Shown here: positions 1 through 6,757 of the stretch, piece by piece
How positions within the stretch are numbered: the stretch's first letter is position 1
Layout of the letters: the number at the start of each line of letters is the position of its first letter
Assembly (NCBI RefSeq): GCF_010994095.1
Contig: NZ_WJYO01000003.1
Span: forward strand, 310,001 to 374,000
Source of the DNA: Mumia xiangluensis
GTDB taxonomy: Bacteria; Actinomycetota; Actinomycetes; Propionibacteriales; Nocardioidaceae
Reading direction: 5' to 3'
DNA: 64,000 bases
Program-made: the position numbers and the translations under genes
The notes under the pieces: generated by a model
Seen by the model: only the letters and a program-made list of their open reading frames with translations
Told to the model about the DNA's origin: nothing
Databases searched by the model: none

Positions 1-2
1 CC

Positions 3-707
3 AGCGACCTCCGCGAGGAGGTGGCCCCTGAGGACACGCCGGCGCCTGAGTCAGGACCGCGCGAGATCATCACCACGACGTACGGCTCGGTCGAGGTCGA
101 CGACGCACCCACGTCGGCCGATGCGCTCTCGGGCTGGGTCGTCAGCGCCGGTGGACGCGTCGAGAACCGCTCCGAGTACTCCTCCGGCGACTCGACGCGA
201 GTCTCCCTCCGGCTCCGCGTGCCGGCTTCGCGTGCCAGCGATGCCACTGCACGCCTGCGCGACCTCGGGACACTCTCGGATCTCTCCATCGAGAGCACCG
301 ACGTCACAGCGCAGGGCCGCGACCTCGACGCACGCATCGCGGCGCTGCAGGCCTCGGTCGCGCGCCTCCAGCAATTCGTGGCCGATGCGCCGACGACGGC
401 GGCCCTCCTCGCTGCCGAGGAGACGCTGGCGCAGCGTCAGGGCGAGCTCGAGTCGTTGCAGGCCGAGCGCCGGGGCCTGTCCGACCAGGTGGCCATGGCG
501 ACGTACGAGCTGGAGCTCTCTGAGCCGCAGAAGGCGGACGAGCCGGATGCGTCGGGATTCCTCGGCGGGCTCACCTCGGGGTGGAACGGGCTGGTCGCGA
601 CGTTCGACGGCGCCGTCACGGTGGTCGGAGTGCTGCTGCCGTGGGCAGTGGTCCTGGCCCTCCTCGGCGGCGCGTACGTCGTGGGGCGCCGCGTCGTACG
701 ACGGTGA
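3..707 (+). CDS. DUF4349 domain-containing membrane protein (5' end outside window)
   Basis: The reading frame is open to the left edge, so the N-terminus, where this family carries a signal peptide or lipoprotein signal, is missing; the GTG at 21 is probably internal. What remains is the DUF4349 domain: a beta-rich part (ITTTYGSVEVDDAP, then LRLRVPASRASDATARLRDLG), an alanine/leucine/glutamine-rich coiled coil at about residues 105-155 (DLDARIAALQASVARLQQ), and a single C-terminal membrane helix at about 205-225 followed by an arginine-rich tail (GRRVVRR). The family is found in many bacteria, without an established biochemical role; an envelope-anchored protein with a periplasmic or extracellular coiled coil is the reasonable inference. 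A terminator hairpin follows 66 bp after the stop. Confidence 0.8.
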   Translation, partial: SDLREEVAPEDTPAPESGPREIITTTYGSVEVDDAPTSADALSGWVVSAGGRVENRSEYSSGDSTRVSLRLRVPASRASDATARLRDLGTLSDLSIESTDVTAQGRDLDARIAALQASVARLQQFVADAPTTAALLAAEETLAQRQGELESLQAERRGLSDQVAMATYELELSEPQKADEPDASGFLGGLTSGWNGLVATFDGAVTVVGVLLPWAVVLALLGGAYVVGRRVVRR

Positions 708-773
708 CGACTCGCTGGACACCTCCGTACGGCGAGCGACCATCCACGCTTGATGCCCGCCGACAGAACGACG

Positions 774-805
774 AAGGCCGGAACCACGGGTGTGGTTCCG
801 GCCTT
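774..805. terminator. Bidirectional intrinsic terminator
   Basis: A perfect 14-bp inverted repeat (AAGGCCGGAACCAC and its complement) flanks a 4-nt loop GGGT. It lies just 3' of the DUF4349 gene on the plus strand and 5 nt beyond the encoded CCA of the tRNA-Ala on the minus strand, so it can end both converging transcripts. The stem ends in AA/TT on each side. Confidence 0.75.
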
Positions 806-812
806 CGGCTGG

Positions 813-885
813 TGGAGCTACGGGGATTCGAACCCCGGACCTTCTCATTGCGAACGAGACGCGCTACCAACTGCGCCATAGCCCC
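813..885 (-). tRNA. tRNA-Ala (anticodon CGC)
   Basis: The minus strand folds as a full cloverleaf: acceptor GGGGCTA with TAGCTCC (one G-T pair), anticodon stem TCTCG/TGAGA, loop TTCGCAA with anticodon CGC reading GCG, and T-arm CCGGG-TTCGAAT-CCCCG. The discriminator is A and a CCA end is genomically encoded immediately after it (810-812 on the minus strand), which not every tRNA here has: the tRNA-Arg further on lacks it. Confidence 0.95.
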
Positions 886-948
886 AAAGCGAGATCGAGA
901 TTACCACGCGGGTGCGGGCTTCCCGAACCCCACCCCCTGCTTCAGCGG

Positions 949-1908
949 TCAGTCACCGACGGCGCGGCGCGAGGTGCCCGCATCGCCCTCGGAACCCTCG
1001 TCCTGAGCGCGCTCGGCGGCCGGGCCGTCCCCGAAGTCGATGGTGCGGACGGTCCGCGCGGCGGCAGGCTTCGTGACGTACGTCGGGAGCGTCACCGGCA
1101 CCGGGTCCCACAGGGTCGTGCCCGAGGTGGTGCTCAGCGGGACCGCCCCCAGCACCTGCTGGTCGAGCGCCCCCTCGGGGAGCGGACCGCGCTCCATGAC
1201 GTTGCGCCGACCGGGGTCGTGGTCCTCGAACTGGCCGGACAGCACGACCGTCAGCTCGGAGTCGGGGTCGACCTGGAGGTCGGCCTCGTCCTGGGCGTCA
1301 CGGGCGGCGCGGCGCTCGGTCTTGCGGATCTCCCGCTTGCGAGAGCGGGTGGCTCGTCCTTCGGAGGAGAAGGCGCGCGGCATGCGGACCGGTCGCCCGA
1401 TCTCACGACGCACCATGACGCGGCACAGCACCAGCCAGGCCACCACGATCCCCGCGGGGATGGCAGGTGCCCACGGCAGCAGGATGCCGGCGACGGCCAG
1501 GCCACCGACGATCGCGCACGCCGCGAGGAGCACGAGCAGCACGCGACGGCGGCGACGCGCGGCGATCCGTGCGGCGCGACGGTTGTAGCGGTGCGGGACG
1601 GGCGCCGGCGCCGCCGACGCGTCATCGGCCGAATCAGCCGACTCGTCAGACGCATCCTTCGCGGCCTCGGCCGACGGAGTGGACTCGGCCGACGGAGCGA
1701 CCTCGGCCGTGACCGGCTCAGCCTCGGCGTCGTCCTTGCGATGGGTGAGAACGCGCAGCGCTCCCGAGAAGCTGGTCACGCCTCCGGCACGGCTCGCCTC
1801 CTCGTGACGCCGCAGCGCCAGAGGGACGCCGTACGCCACCCAGATGGCGATCACGGCTGCGAAGATGAGACCCGTACCCACGGAAGAACCGTACGCGGAA
1901 GGCACCAT
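949..1908 (-). CDS. glpR: GlpR/SepX-like membrane receptor of gephyrin-like Glp
   Basis: A 319-residue membrane protein whose N-terminus (one membrane helix at about 12-30, then VPLALRRHEEASRAG and SFSGALRVLTHR) matches the actinobacterial family known as GlpR in corynebacteria and SepX in Streptomyces, which binds the gephyrin-like protein Glp and stabilises the FtsZ ring. A low-complexity Ala/Glu/Ser/Asp linker (about 60-105) is followed by two further membrane helices at about 122-155 and a charged cytoplasmic tail. It is the last gene of the minus-strand run UGPase-glp-moaC-moaB-GNAT-glpR, which is the neighbourhood in which the family is usually found. A GTG nine codons downstream (VGTGLIF) is an alternative start closer to homologues. 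The family call rests on motif memory plus synteny. Confidence 0.72.
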   Translation of the reverse strand: MVPSAYGSSVGTGLIFAAVIAIWVAYGVPLALRRHEEASRAGGVTSFSGALRVLTHRKDDAEAEPVTAEVAPSAESTPSAEAAKDASDESADSADDASAAPAPVPHRYNRRAARIAARRRRRVLLVLLAACAIVGGLAVAGILLPWAPAIPAGIVVAWLVLCRVMVRREIGRPVRMPRAFSSEGRATRSRKREIRKTERRAARDAQDEADLQVDPDSELTVVLSGQFEDHDPGRRNVMERGPLPEGALDQQVLGAVPLSTTSGTTLWDPVPVTLPTYVTKPAAARTVRTIDFGDGPAAERAQDEGSEGDAGTSRRAVGD

Positions 1909-1956
1909 GGCTCTCGGGGACCTCGTGCGGTGTGTCGCGAGGAGGTTGAGACCGAG

Positions 1957-2490
1957 TCAGCGCTCGGCGTCCGCGGAGTCGACCCGCGCGATGAGTCCGC
2001 CGGGCACGACCTGCTCGGCCGTGATCGCGAACAGCAGGTGGTCGCGCCAGTCGCCGTCGATGTGCAGGTAGCGCGGCGCGAGCCCGACCCGGTCGAACCC
2101 GAGCTTCTCGACGACGCGGAGGCTGGACCGGTTCTCAGGTCGGATCGCGATCTCGATCCGGTGCAGACCGAGCACCTCGAAGCAGTGGTCGGCCGCCATC
2201 GCGACGGCCGTGGTGGTGATGCCGCGGCCGGCGTGGCTGCGCGAGACCCAGTAGCCGATCTGCGCCCAGCGCGCGGACCCCCAGGTGATGCCGGAGACCG
2301 TCACCTGACCGACCATCTCGTCGCTGCCGTACGTCGTGACGAACGGCAGCGTCCGCCCCTGCGACGCCTGCTGGCGCAGCGAGCGCACGGCGGCGGCGTA
2401 CGAGCGGTTGCCCGACGGCACCGTGCTCGGCAGCGTCGCCTCCCAGCGCCCGAGCCACTCGGCCGAGTCCCGGCGCAGGCGCGCCCACAC
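1957..2490 (-). CDS. RimJ-like GNAT N-acetyltransferase (start probably further upstream)
   Basis: GNAT acetyltransferase of the ribosomal-protein alanine acetyltransferase type: WEATLPSTVPSG, then QIGYWVSRSHAGRGITTTAV, which carries the acetyl-CoA pyrophosphate loop, then LHRIEIAIRPENRSSLRVVEKLGF. The coordinates given use the first conventional start, a GTG. That start cuts off the first beta strand: the frame stays open upstream and encodes GPVGLRPIRRGDAR, a typical GNAT beginning, back to the stop of moaB. No ATG, GTG or TTG lies in that stretch in frame; a CTG at 2563-2565, overlapping the moaB stop and preceded by GAGGGCGG, is the best candidate. The same position is held by rimJ in the equivalent mycobacterial locus (Rv0995). 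Confidence 0.85.
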   Translation of the reverse strand: MWARLRRDSAEWLGRWEATLPSTVPSGNRSYAAAVRSLRQQASQGRTLPFVTTYGSDEMVGQVTVSGITWGSARWAQIGYWVSRSHAGRGITTTAVAMAADHCFEVLGLHRIEIAIRPENRSSLRVVEKLGFDRVGLAPRYLHIDGDWRDHLLFAITAEQVVPGGLIARVDSADAER

Positions 2491-2561
2491 CCGGGCGTCG
2501 CCGCGGCGGATCGGGCGCAGGCCGACAGGTCCGTGGTGCAGTGTCGCCGGCCATCCGGTGC

Positions 2562-3056
2562 TCAGGACGCACCGCCCTCGTCGCGGACGTGGTCGACCCC
2601 CGCGACCTGCTCGACGGCGTGCACCAGCACCCCGGCGAGGACGGCGAGCCCGTCGCGGACCCCGCCACGCGAGCCGGGCAGGTTCACGATCACCGTCTGG
2701 TCGGCGACCCCGGCGGTGCCGCGCGACAGCATCGCCGTCGGCACGCCTGCAGCGACGCCGTACGCGCGGATGGCCTCGGCGACGCCCGGGAGCTCGCGGT
2801 CGAGCAGCGCACGGGTCGCCTCGGGCGTCGCGTCGGTGGGGCTGATGCCGGTGCCGCCGGTCGTGACGACCGCGTCGTAGCGGTACTCGACGGCCTCGCG
2901 CAGCGCCTCCTCGACGGGATCACCGTCGGGGACGACCAGCGCGTCGTCCACCTCGAATCCCCACTCGCGCAGCGCTGCCACGATCATGGGGCCCGTCGTG
3001 TCCTCGTACACCCCGGCGGCCGCGCGGTTGGAGCACGTCACCACGAGAGCCTTCAC
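2562..3056 (-). CDS. moaB: MoaB/MogA-type molybdopterin-binding protein
   Basis: 164 residues, the usual length for the MoaB/MogA fold, which adenylylates molybdopterin before metal insertion. The MPT-binding signature [16 protein letters not shown] is at residues 65-80 and the C-terminal [12 protein letters not shown] resembles the PGNP-like loop. The start chosen is the GTG whose GTGA overlaps the TGA of moaC, giving a beginning ([22 protein letters not shown]) that aligns with family members; the same frame is open for another 80 codons upstream inside moaC, which is an overlap artefact. It lies between moaC and the GNAT gene in one operon. Confidence 0.93.
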   Translation of the reverse strand: MKALVVTCSNRAAAGVYEDTTGPMIVAALREWGFEVDDALVVPDGDPVEEALREAVEYRYDAVVTTGGTGISPTDATPEATRALLDRELPGVAEAIRAYGVAAGVPTAMLSRGTAGVADQTVIVNLPGSRGGVRDGLAVLAGVLVHAVEQVAGVDHVRDEGGAS

Positions 3057-3535
3057 ACCGACCAGTCTCCACTCTTGCCGCCCGACTTCGCCACGACGCG
3101 TACGTCGGTGATCACCGCGTGCTTGTCGACGGCCTTGATCATGTCGACGACGGTCAGCGCGGCGACGGTGACCGAGGTCAGCGCCTCCATCTCGACCCCC
3201 GTACGACCTCGGGTGCGGACCGTCGACGCGATCGCGACGCCGTCGTCGGTGACCTCGAGGTCGACCTCGACACCGGTGATCGGGAGCGGGTGGCACAACG
3301 GGACGAGGTCCGGGGTGCGCTTCGTCGCCATGATGCCGGCGACCCGTGCGACCCCGAGCGCGTCGCCCTTGGGCACGTCGCCGGAACGCAGCAGCGCGAC
3401 GACCTCCGACGTCGTCTGGACGAACCCGGTGGCGCGCGCCTCCCGCCGCGTCTCGTCCTTCGCCGAGACGTCGACCATGCGGGCGGCACCGTGCTCGTCG
3501 ACGTGCGTGAGCTGCTGCTTCGGCGGCTCGCTCAT
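3053..3535 (-). CDS. moaC: Cyclic pyranopterin monophosphate synthase
   Basis: 160 residues, full length for MoaC, which converts 3',8-cyclo-7,8-dihydro-GTP to cyclic pyranopterin monophosphate in molybdenum cofactor synthesis. Visible signatures are [13 protein letters not shown] (80-92), [27 protein letters not shown] (split across 112-138) with the catalytic Asp131 and Lys134, and KSGGKSGDW at the C-terminus. The ATG at 3535 overlaps the glp stop by one base (TGATG), so translation is probably coupled. No moaA, moaD or moaE is present in the window. Confidence 0.96.
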   Translation of the reverse strand: MSEPPKQQLTHVDEHGAARMVDVSAKDETRREARATGFVQTTSEVVALLRSGDVPKGDALGVARVAGIMATKRTPDLVPLCHPLPITGVEVDLEVTDDGVAIASTVRTRGRTGVEMEALTSVTVAALTVVDMIKAVDKHAVITDVRVVAKSGGKSGDWSV

Positions 3536-4755
3536 CAGAAGTCCCGGTCCAGCACGAGCACCTTGGCCGTGTCGCCGACGTGCAGCGCGGTCTCGTCCTC
3601 GTCGACGACCACGAGGCAGTTCGCTCGGGAGAGCCCCGCCACGAGGTGCGAGCCGGGCCCGCTGACCGGTGTGACGCGGGCCCCGCGGGACGAGACCTCG
3701 AACCAGCCCCGCAGGTACTGGCGGCGCCCCGACGGCGAGCGGATCTCCTCGGTCATGGTCGCCTGGACGAGCGGGCGCCGGTACGGGAGCTTGCCCATCA
3801 TGCGCCGCAGCATCGGCAGCACGAACACCTCGAACGAGACGTACGACGAGACCGGGTTGCCGGGGAGGGTCACGATCGGCGTCTTCTCCTCGCCGACGGT
3901 CCCGAAGCCCTGCGGCTTGCCGGGCTGCATCGCGACCTCCGCGAACTCCACGGTGCCGACGTCGGTCAGCGCGGCCTTCACCACGTCGTACGCGCCCTTG
4001 CTGATGCCGCCGCTCGTCACCACGAGGTCGGCCCGGACGAGCTGGTCGTTGAGGACGTCAGCGAACTCGCGCGGGTCGTCGGAGGTGATGCCGACGCGGT
4101 AGGCGATGGCGCCGGCGGCGCGGGCGCACGCGGCGAGCATGTAGGAGTTGCCGTCGTAGATCGAGTCGTAGTCGAGGCGCGAACCCGGCTCACGCAGCTC
4201 GGTGCCGGTCGACAGCACCACGACCCTCGGGCGCGGCCGCGCCCGCAGCCGCGCGAATCCCAGCGACGCGAGCAGTCCGACCTCGCGCGCACCGAGCACC
4301 GTGCCGGCCTCGGCGACGATCTCCCCCGCGGCGACGTCCTCGCCGGACGGGCGGACGTTCTCGCCCGCGCGGCGGGCCTGGTAGATCTGCACGTCGGCGT
4401 CGCCGCCGTCGGTGAGCTCGATCGGGACCACCGTGTCCGCACCGGACGGGAGCGGGGCTCCGGTCATGATCTTGACCGCGGTCTTCGAGGTGAGCGCGGT
4501 CGGTGTGCTCGACCCGGCAGCCTGCTCGCCGACCACGGGGAGGGTGACGGGGAACTCGCGGTTGGCACCCTGCACGTCGACTGCCCGGACCGCGTAGCCG
4601 TCCATCGCCGAGTTCGTGAACCGCGGCAGGTCGATCGGGCTCACGACGTCGTCGACCAGCGGCAGCCCGAGCGACTCCAGCAGCGGCTGGTCGTACGGCT
4701 GCAGCGGTCCGATCAGGTCGAGCAGCTTCGCGAGGTGCTCGTCGACGGTACGCAT
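3535..4755 (-). CDS. glp: Gephyrin-like molybdotransferase Glp (MoeA family)
   Basis: 406 residues with the complete MoeA/gephyrin E-domain layout: N-terminal dimerisation segment ([22 protein letters not shown]), SAIDGYA-like motif [15 protein letters not shown], the MoCF domain with [14 protein letters not shown] and [26 protein letters not shown], and the C-terminal beta-barrel domain ([11 protein letters not shown]). MoeA inserts molybdate into adenylylated molybdopterin. In corynebacteria the paralogue encoded at this locus (Glp) acts instead in cell division by bridging FtsZ and the receptor GlpR; since a glpR-like gene lies four genes downstream, Glp is preferred here, but both roles are possible. 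The ATG at 4755 is chosen because a further 34 codons upstream would overlap the preceding gene. Confidence 0.88.
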   Translation of the reverse strand: MRTVDEHLAKLLDLIGPLQPYDQPLLESLGLPLVDDVVSPIDLPRFTNSAMDGYAVRAVDVQGANREFPVTLPVVGEQAAGSSTPTALTSKTAVKIMTGAPLPSGADTVVPIELTDGGDADVQIYQARRAGENVRPSGEDVAAGEIVAEAGTVLGAREVGLLASLGFARLRARPRPRVVVLSTGTELREPGSRLDYDSIYDGNSYMLAACARAAGAIAYRVGITSDDPREFADVLNDQLVRADLVVTSGGISKGAYDVVKAALTDVGTVEFAEVAMQPGKPQGFGTVGEEKTPIVTLPGNPVSSYVSFEVFVLPMLRRMMGKLPYRRPLVQATMTEEIRSPSGRRQYLRGWFEVSSRGARVTPVSGPGSHLVAGLSRANCLVVVDEDETALHVGDTAKVLVLDRDF

Positions 4756-4765
4756 GGGCGACAGC

Positions 4766-6160
4766 CTAGGGCCCTTCGAGGAGTGTGCCGTCCTCGATCG
4801 TCCCTGGTGAGCCGTCCGCGGGCACCGTGACGTCTCCGACGACGCGGACGTCGGCACCGAACGTCCAGTCGCCGGTGACCGTGAACCCGGTCGCGTCGAC
4901 GAGCGAGACGGGGCCCTCGGGGAAGCGCGCGTCGAAGTCGTGGACGAGCTTGTAGTACGTCTTGTCGAGGCGCACCAGGGGTGCGTCCTCCTTCCGGGCG
5001 ACGAGGTGGAAGTCGTCGTCGAGGTCGTAGAAGTCGGAGCGGACGAGCAGGAGGTCGTCGGTCGTCTTCACCGGGAGGAACCGCTCACGGCCGACCTCGA
5101 TGGCCACGGCGCCGTCGAACACCTGGACAGCGGCGCCCATCGCGCACTCGATCTGGATCACCTCGGTCGAGTCCGGGTCGGTCGGGTCCACCGTCTTCAC
5201 GTTGCGGATCAGCGGCAGGCCGAGGACGCCGTCGCTCTCCTCGATGACGGCGGCGAGCGCCTCGAGGTCGAACCAGAGGTTGTTGGTGTGGAACCAGCGG
5301 TGCCGGGTGATGTCGTCGGCGAGCGCCAGGTCCTCCTTCGGCGTCTGCGCGGTCTCGCGGAGCACGAGCCGGCCGTCGGACTTGCGGCGTACGAGGTATC
5401 CGCCCTTGACGTCGGCCGGCGTCCGACGGCACACCTCGGCCGCGTACGGTGCGCCGGACTGCACGAACCAGCCCGCGATCCGCGGGTTCGGGAAGCTGCC
5501 GAGGTTGTCGGAGTTCGACACCGACGCGTACCGGTAGCCCGCGTCGAGGAGCGCCCGCAGCGCACCCGAGGCGTCGAGCGCCGTGTAGAGGTCGCCGTGG
5601 CCGGGCGGGGTCCACTCGAGTCCGGGGTCGGCAGGCCAGGAGACGGGGGTCAGGTCGTCCGAGCGGAGCTTCGGCTCCTTGTTCTGGAGGAAGTCCAGCG
5701 GCAGCCCCTCGACCGCGAGGTCCGGGTGCTGCGACAGCGCCGCGAGCGAGTCGTCGCGCGTGCGGAAGCTGTCCATGAGGATCAGCGGAAGCCTGACGTC
5801 GTACTTCTCGCGGACCCGCAGCACCTGTGCGGCGAGGACGTCCAGGAACGTACGGTCGCCGCGCACCGGGAGCAGGGACTTGGCCTTGTCCATCCCCATC
5901 GACGTGCCGAGCCCGCCGTTGAGCTTGATCACGACCGTGCGGGAGAGGGCGTCACGGATGGCTGCGTCGTCCACCTCGGCGTCGGCGAGTCGCGGCGGCG
6001 CCTCGATCGGGTCGATGTCCGCCTCGGGGATCATCCCGGTCGCGCCCGCCTCGAGCTCGGCGTAGTAGTGGGCGAACACCTCGATGGCGCGGGGAGGGAC
6101 ATCAGCCGCCTCCATCGCCGAACGGGCAGCTGCCAGTCCCTCTGCACTCATGCCGAACAT
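4766..6160 (-). CDS. UTP-glucose-1-phosphate uridylyltransferase, eukaryotic-type (UDPGP family)
   Basis: Makes UDP-glucose from UTP and glucose-1-phosphate. At 464 residues it is far longer than bacterial GalU (about 300) and belongs to the UDPGP/UGP2 family: uridine-binding loop LNGGLGTSMGMDKAKSLL (80-97), EPKLRSDD around 162-169, WTPPGHGDLYTAL (183-195), NSDNLGSFPN and the C-terminal left-handed beta-helix (FTVTGDWTFGADVRVVGDVTV). It occupies the slot that galU holds in mycobacteria (Rv0993), directly before the moeA-like gene, 10 bp away. ATGs at 6160 and 6151 are both usable starts. Divergent to the cyclo-ligase gene with only 21 bp between starts. Confidence 0.93.
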   Translation of the reverse strand: MFGMSAEGLAAARSAMEAADVPPRAIEVFAHYYAELEAGATGMIPEADIDPIEAPPRLADAEVDDAAIRDALSRTVVIKLNGGLGTSMGMDKAKSLLPVRGDRTFLDVLAAQVLRVREKYDVRLPLILMDSFRTRDDSLAALSQHPDLAVEGLPLDFLQNKEPKLRSDDLTPVSWPADPGLEWTPPGHGDLYTALDASGALRALLDAGYRYASVSNSDNLGSFPNPRIAGWFVQSGAPYAAEVCRRTPADVKGGYLVRRKSDGRLVLRETAQTPKEDLALADDITRHRWFHTNNLWFDLEALAAVIEESDGVLGLPLIRNVKTVDPTDPDSTEVIQIECAMGAAVQVFDGAVAIEVGRERFLPVKTTDDLLLVRSDFYDLDDDFHLVARKEDAPLVRLDKTYYKLVHDFDARFPEGPVSLVDATGFTVTGDWTFGADVRVVGDVTVPADGSPGTIEDGTLLEGP

Positions 6161-6181
6161 CGTAGGCACTACCGTCGGGGT

Positions 6182-6751
6182 GTGACCGAGAAGCAGCGTC
6201 TTCGCGAGCTCCTGCTCGAGCGGCGGGCCGGGCTCGACGAGCAGGCGCTGGACGCGGCAGGCGTCGCGCTCGCGGGGCGCGTGGCAGCAGTGGTCCACGA
6301 GCGGTCAGCGCGGTACGTCGCCGCGTACCTCTCGGTCGGCGGAGAACCCCCGACGTGGGAGCTGCTCGACGCGCTGCGCGCCGACGGCGTGACCGTCGTC
6401 GTGCCGCGCGCGCTCCCGGGGCGCCGGATGACGTGGCTGCGCTACGTCGGCCGTGACACGCTCACGGTCGGCCGGTTCGGGATCAGGGAACCCGACGGCG
6501 ACGGCGACCCCGACGCGCTGGCTCAGGCCGACGTCGTGGTGGTGCCGGCGCTCGCGGTGGACCGCGCAGGCTTCCGGCTGGGGCGCGGCGGCGGCTTCTA
6601 CGACGCCGCGCTGGCCGCCCACCCGGACCCGGTGCGCGTCGCGATGGTGCACGACCACGAGGTCGTCGACGACGTCCACCCCGAGGGGCACGACGAGCGT
6701 GTCGACGTCGTCGTCACCCCGACCCGGACGCTGAGCCTGCCGGCCCGCTGA
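6182..6751 (+). CDS. 5-formyltetrahydrofolate cyclo-ligase
   Basis: 189 residues; ATP-dependent conversion of 5-formyl-THF to 5,10-methenyl-THF, returning the storage folate to one-carbon metabolism. The family motif GRGGGFYD is at 134-141 with VVPALAVDRAGFRLG before it and basic residues in the first 15 residues (TEKQRLRELLLERR). The GTG start at 6182 is 21 bp from the divergent UGPase start; the longer open frame to the left is antisense to that gene and not credible. Same divergent arrangement as Rv0992c beside galU in mycobacteria. Confidence 0.93.
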   Translation: MTEKQRLRELLLERRAGLDEQALDAAGVALAGRVAAVVHERSARYVAAYLSVGGEPPTWELLDALRADGVTVVVPRALPGRRMTWLRYVGRDTLTVGRFGIREPDGDGDPDALAQADVVVVPALAVDRAGFRLGRGGGFYDAALAAHPDPVRVAMVHDHEVVDDVHPEGHDERVDVVVTPTRTLSLPAR

Positions 6752-6757
6752 GCCCGG

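Noticed and set aside
813-885. tRNA-Ala as an integration site
   Set aside because: No integrase gene, no direct repeat of the tRNA 3' end and no foreign-looking genes next to it; the same holds for the tRNA-Arg at 24780.
790-2880. A 696-codon plus-strand open frame running from the tRNA-Ala over glpR, the GNAT gene and moaB
   Set aside because: It is antisense to three genes with clear families; amino acid composition is dominated by Arg, Gly and Val as expected of high-GC shadow frames, and it has no domain.
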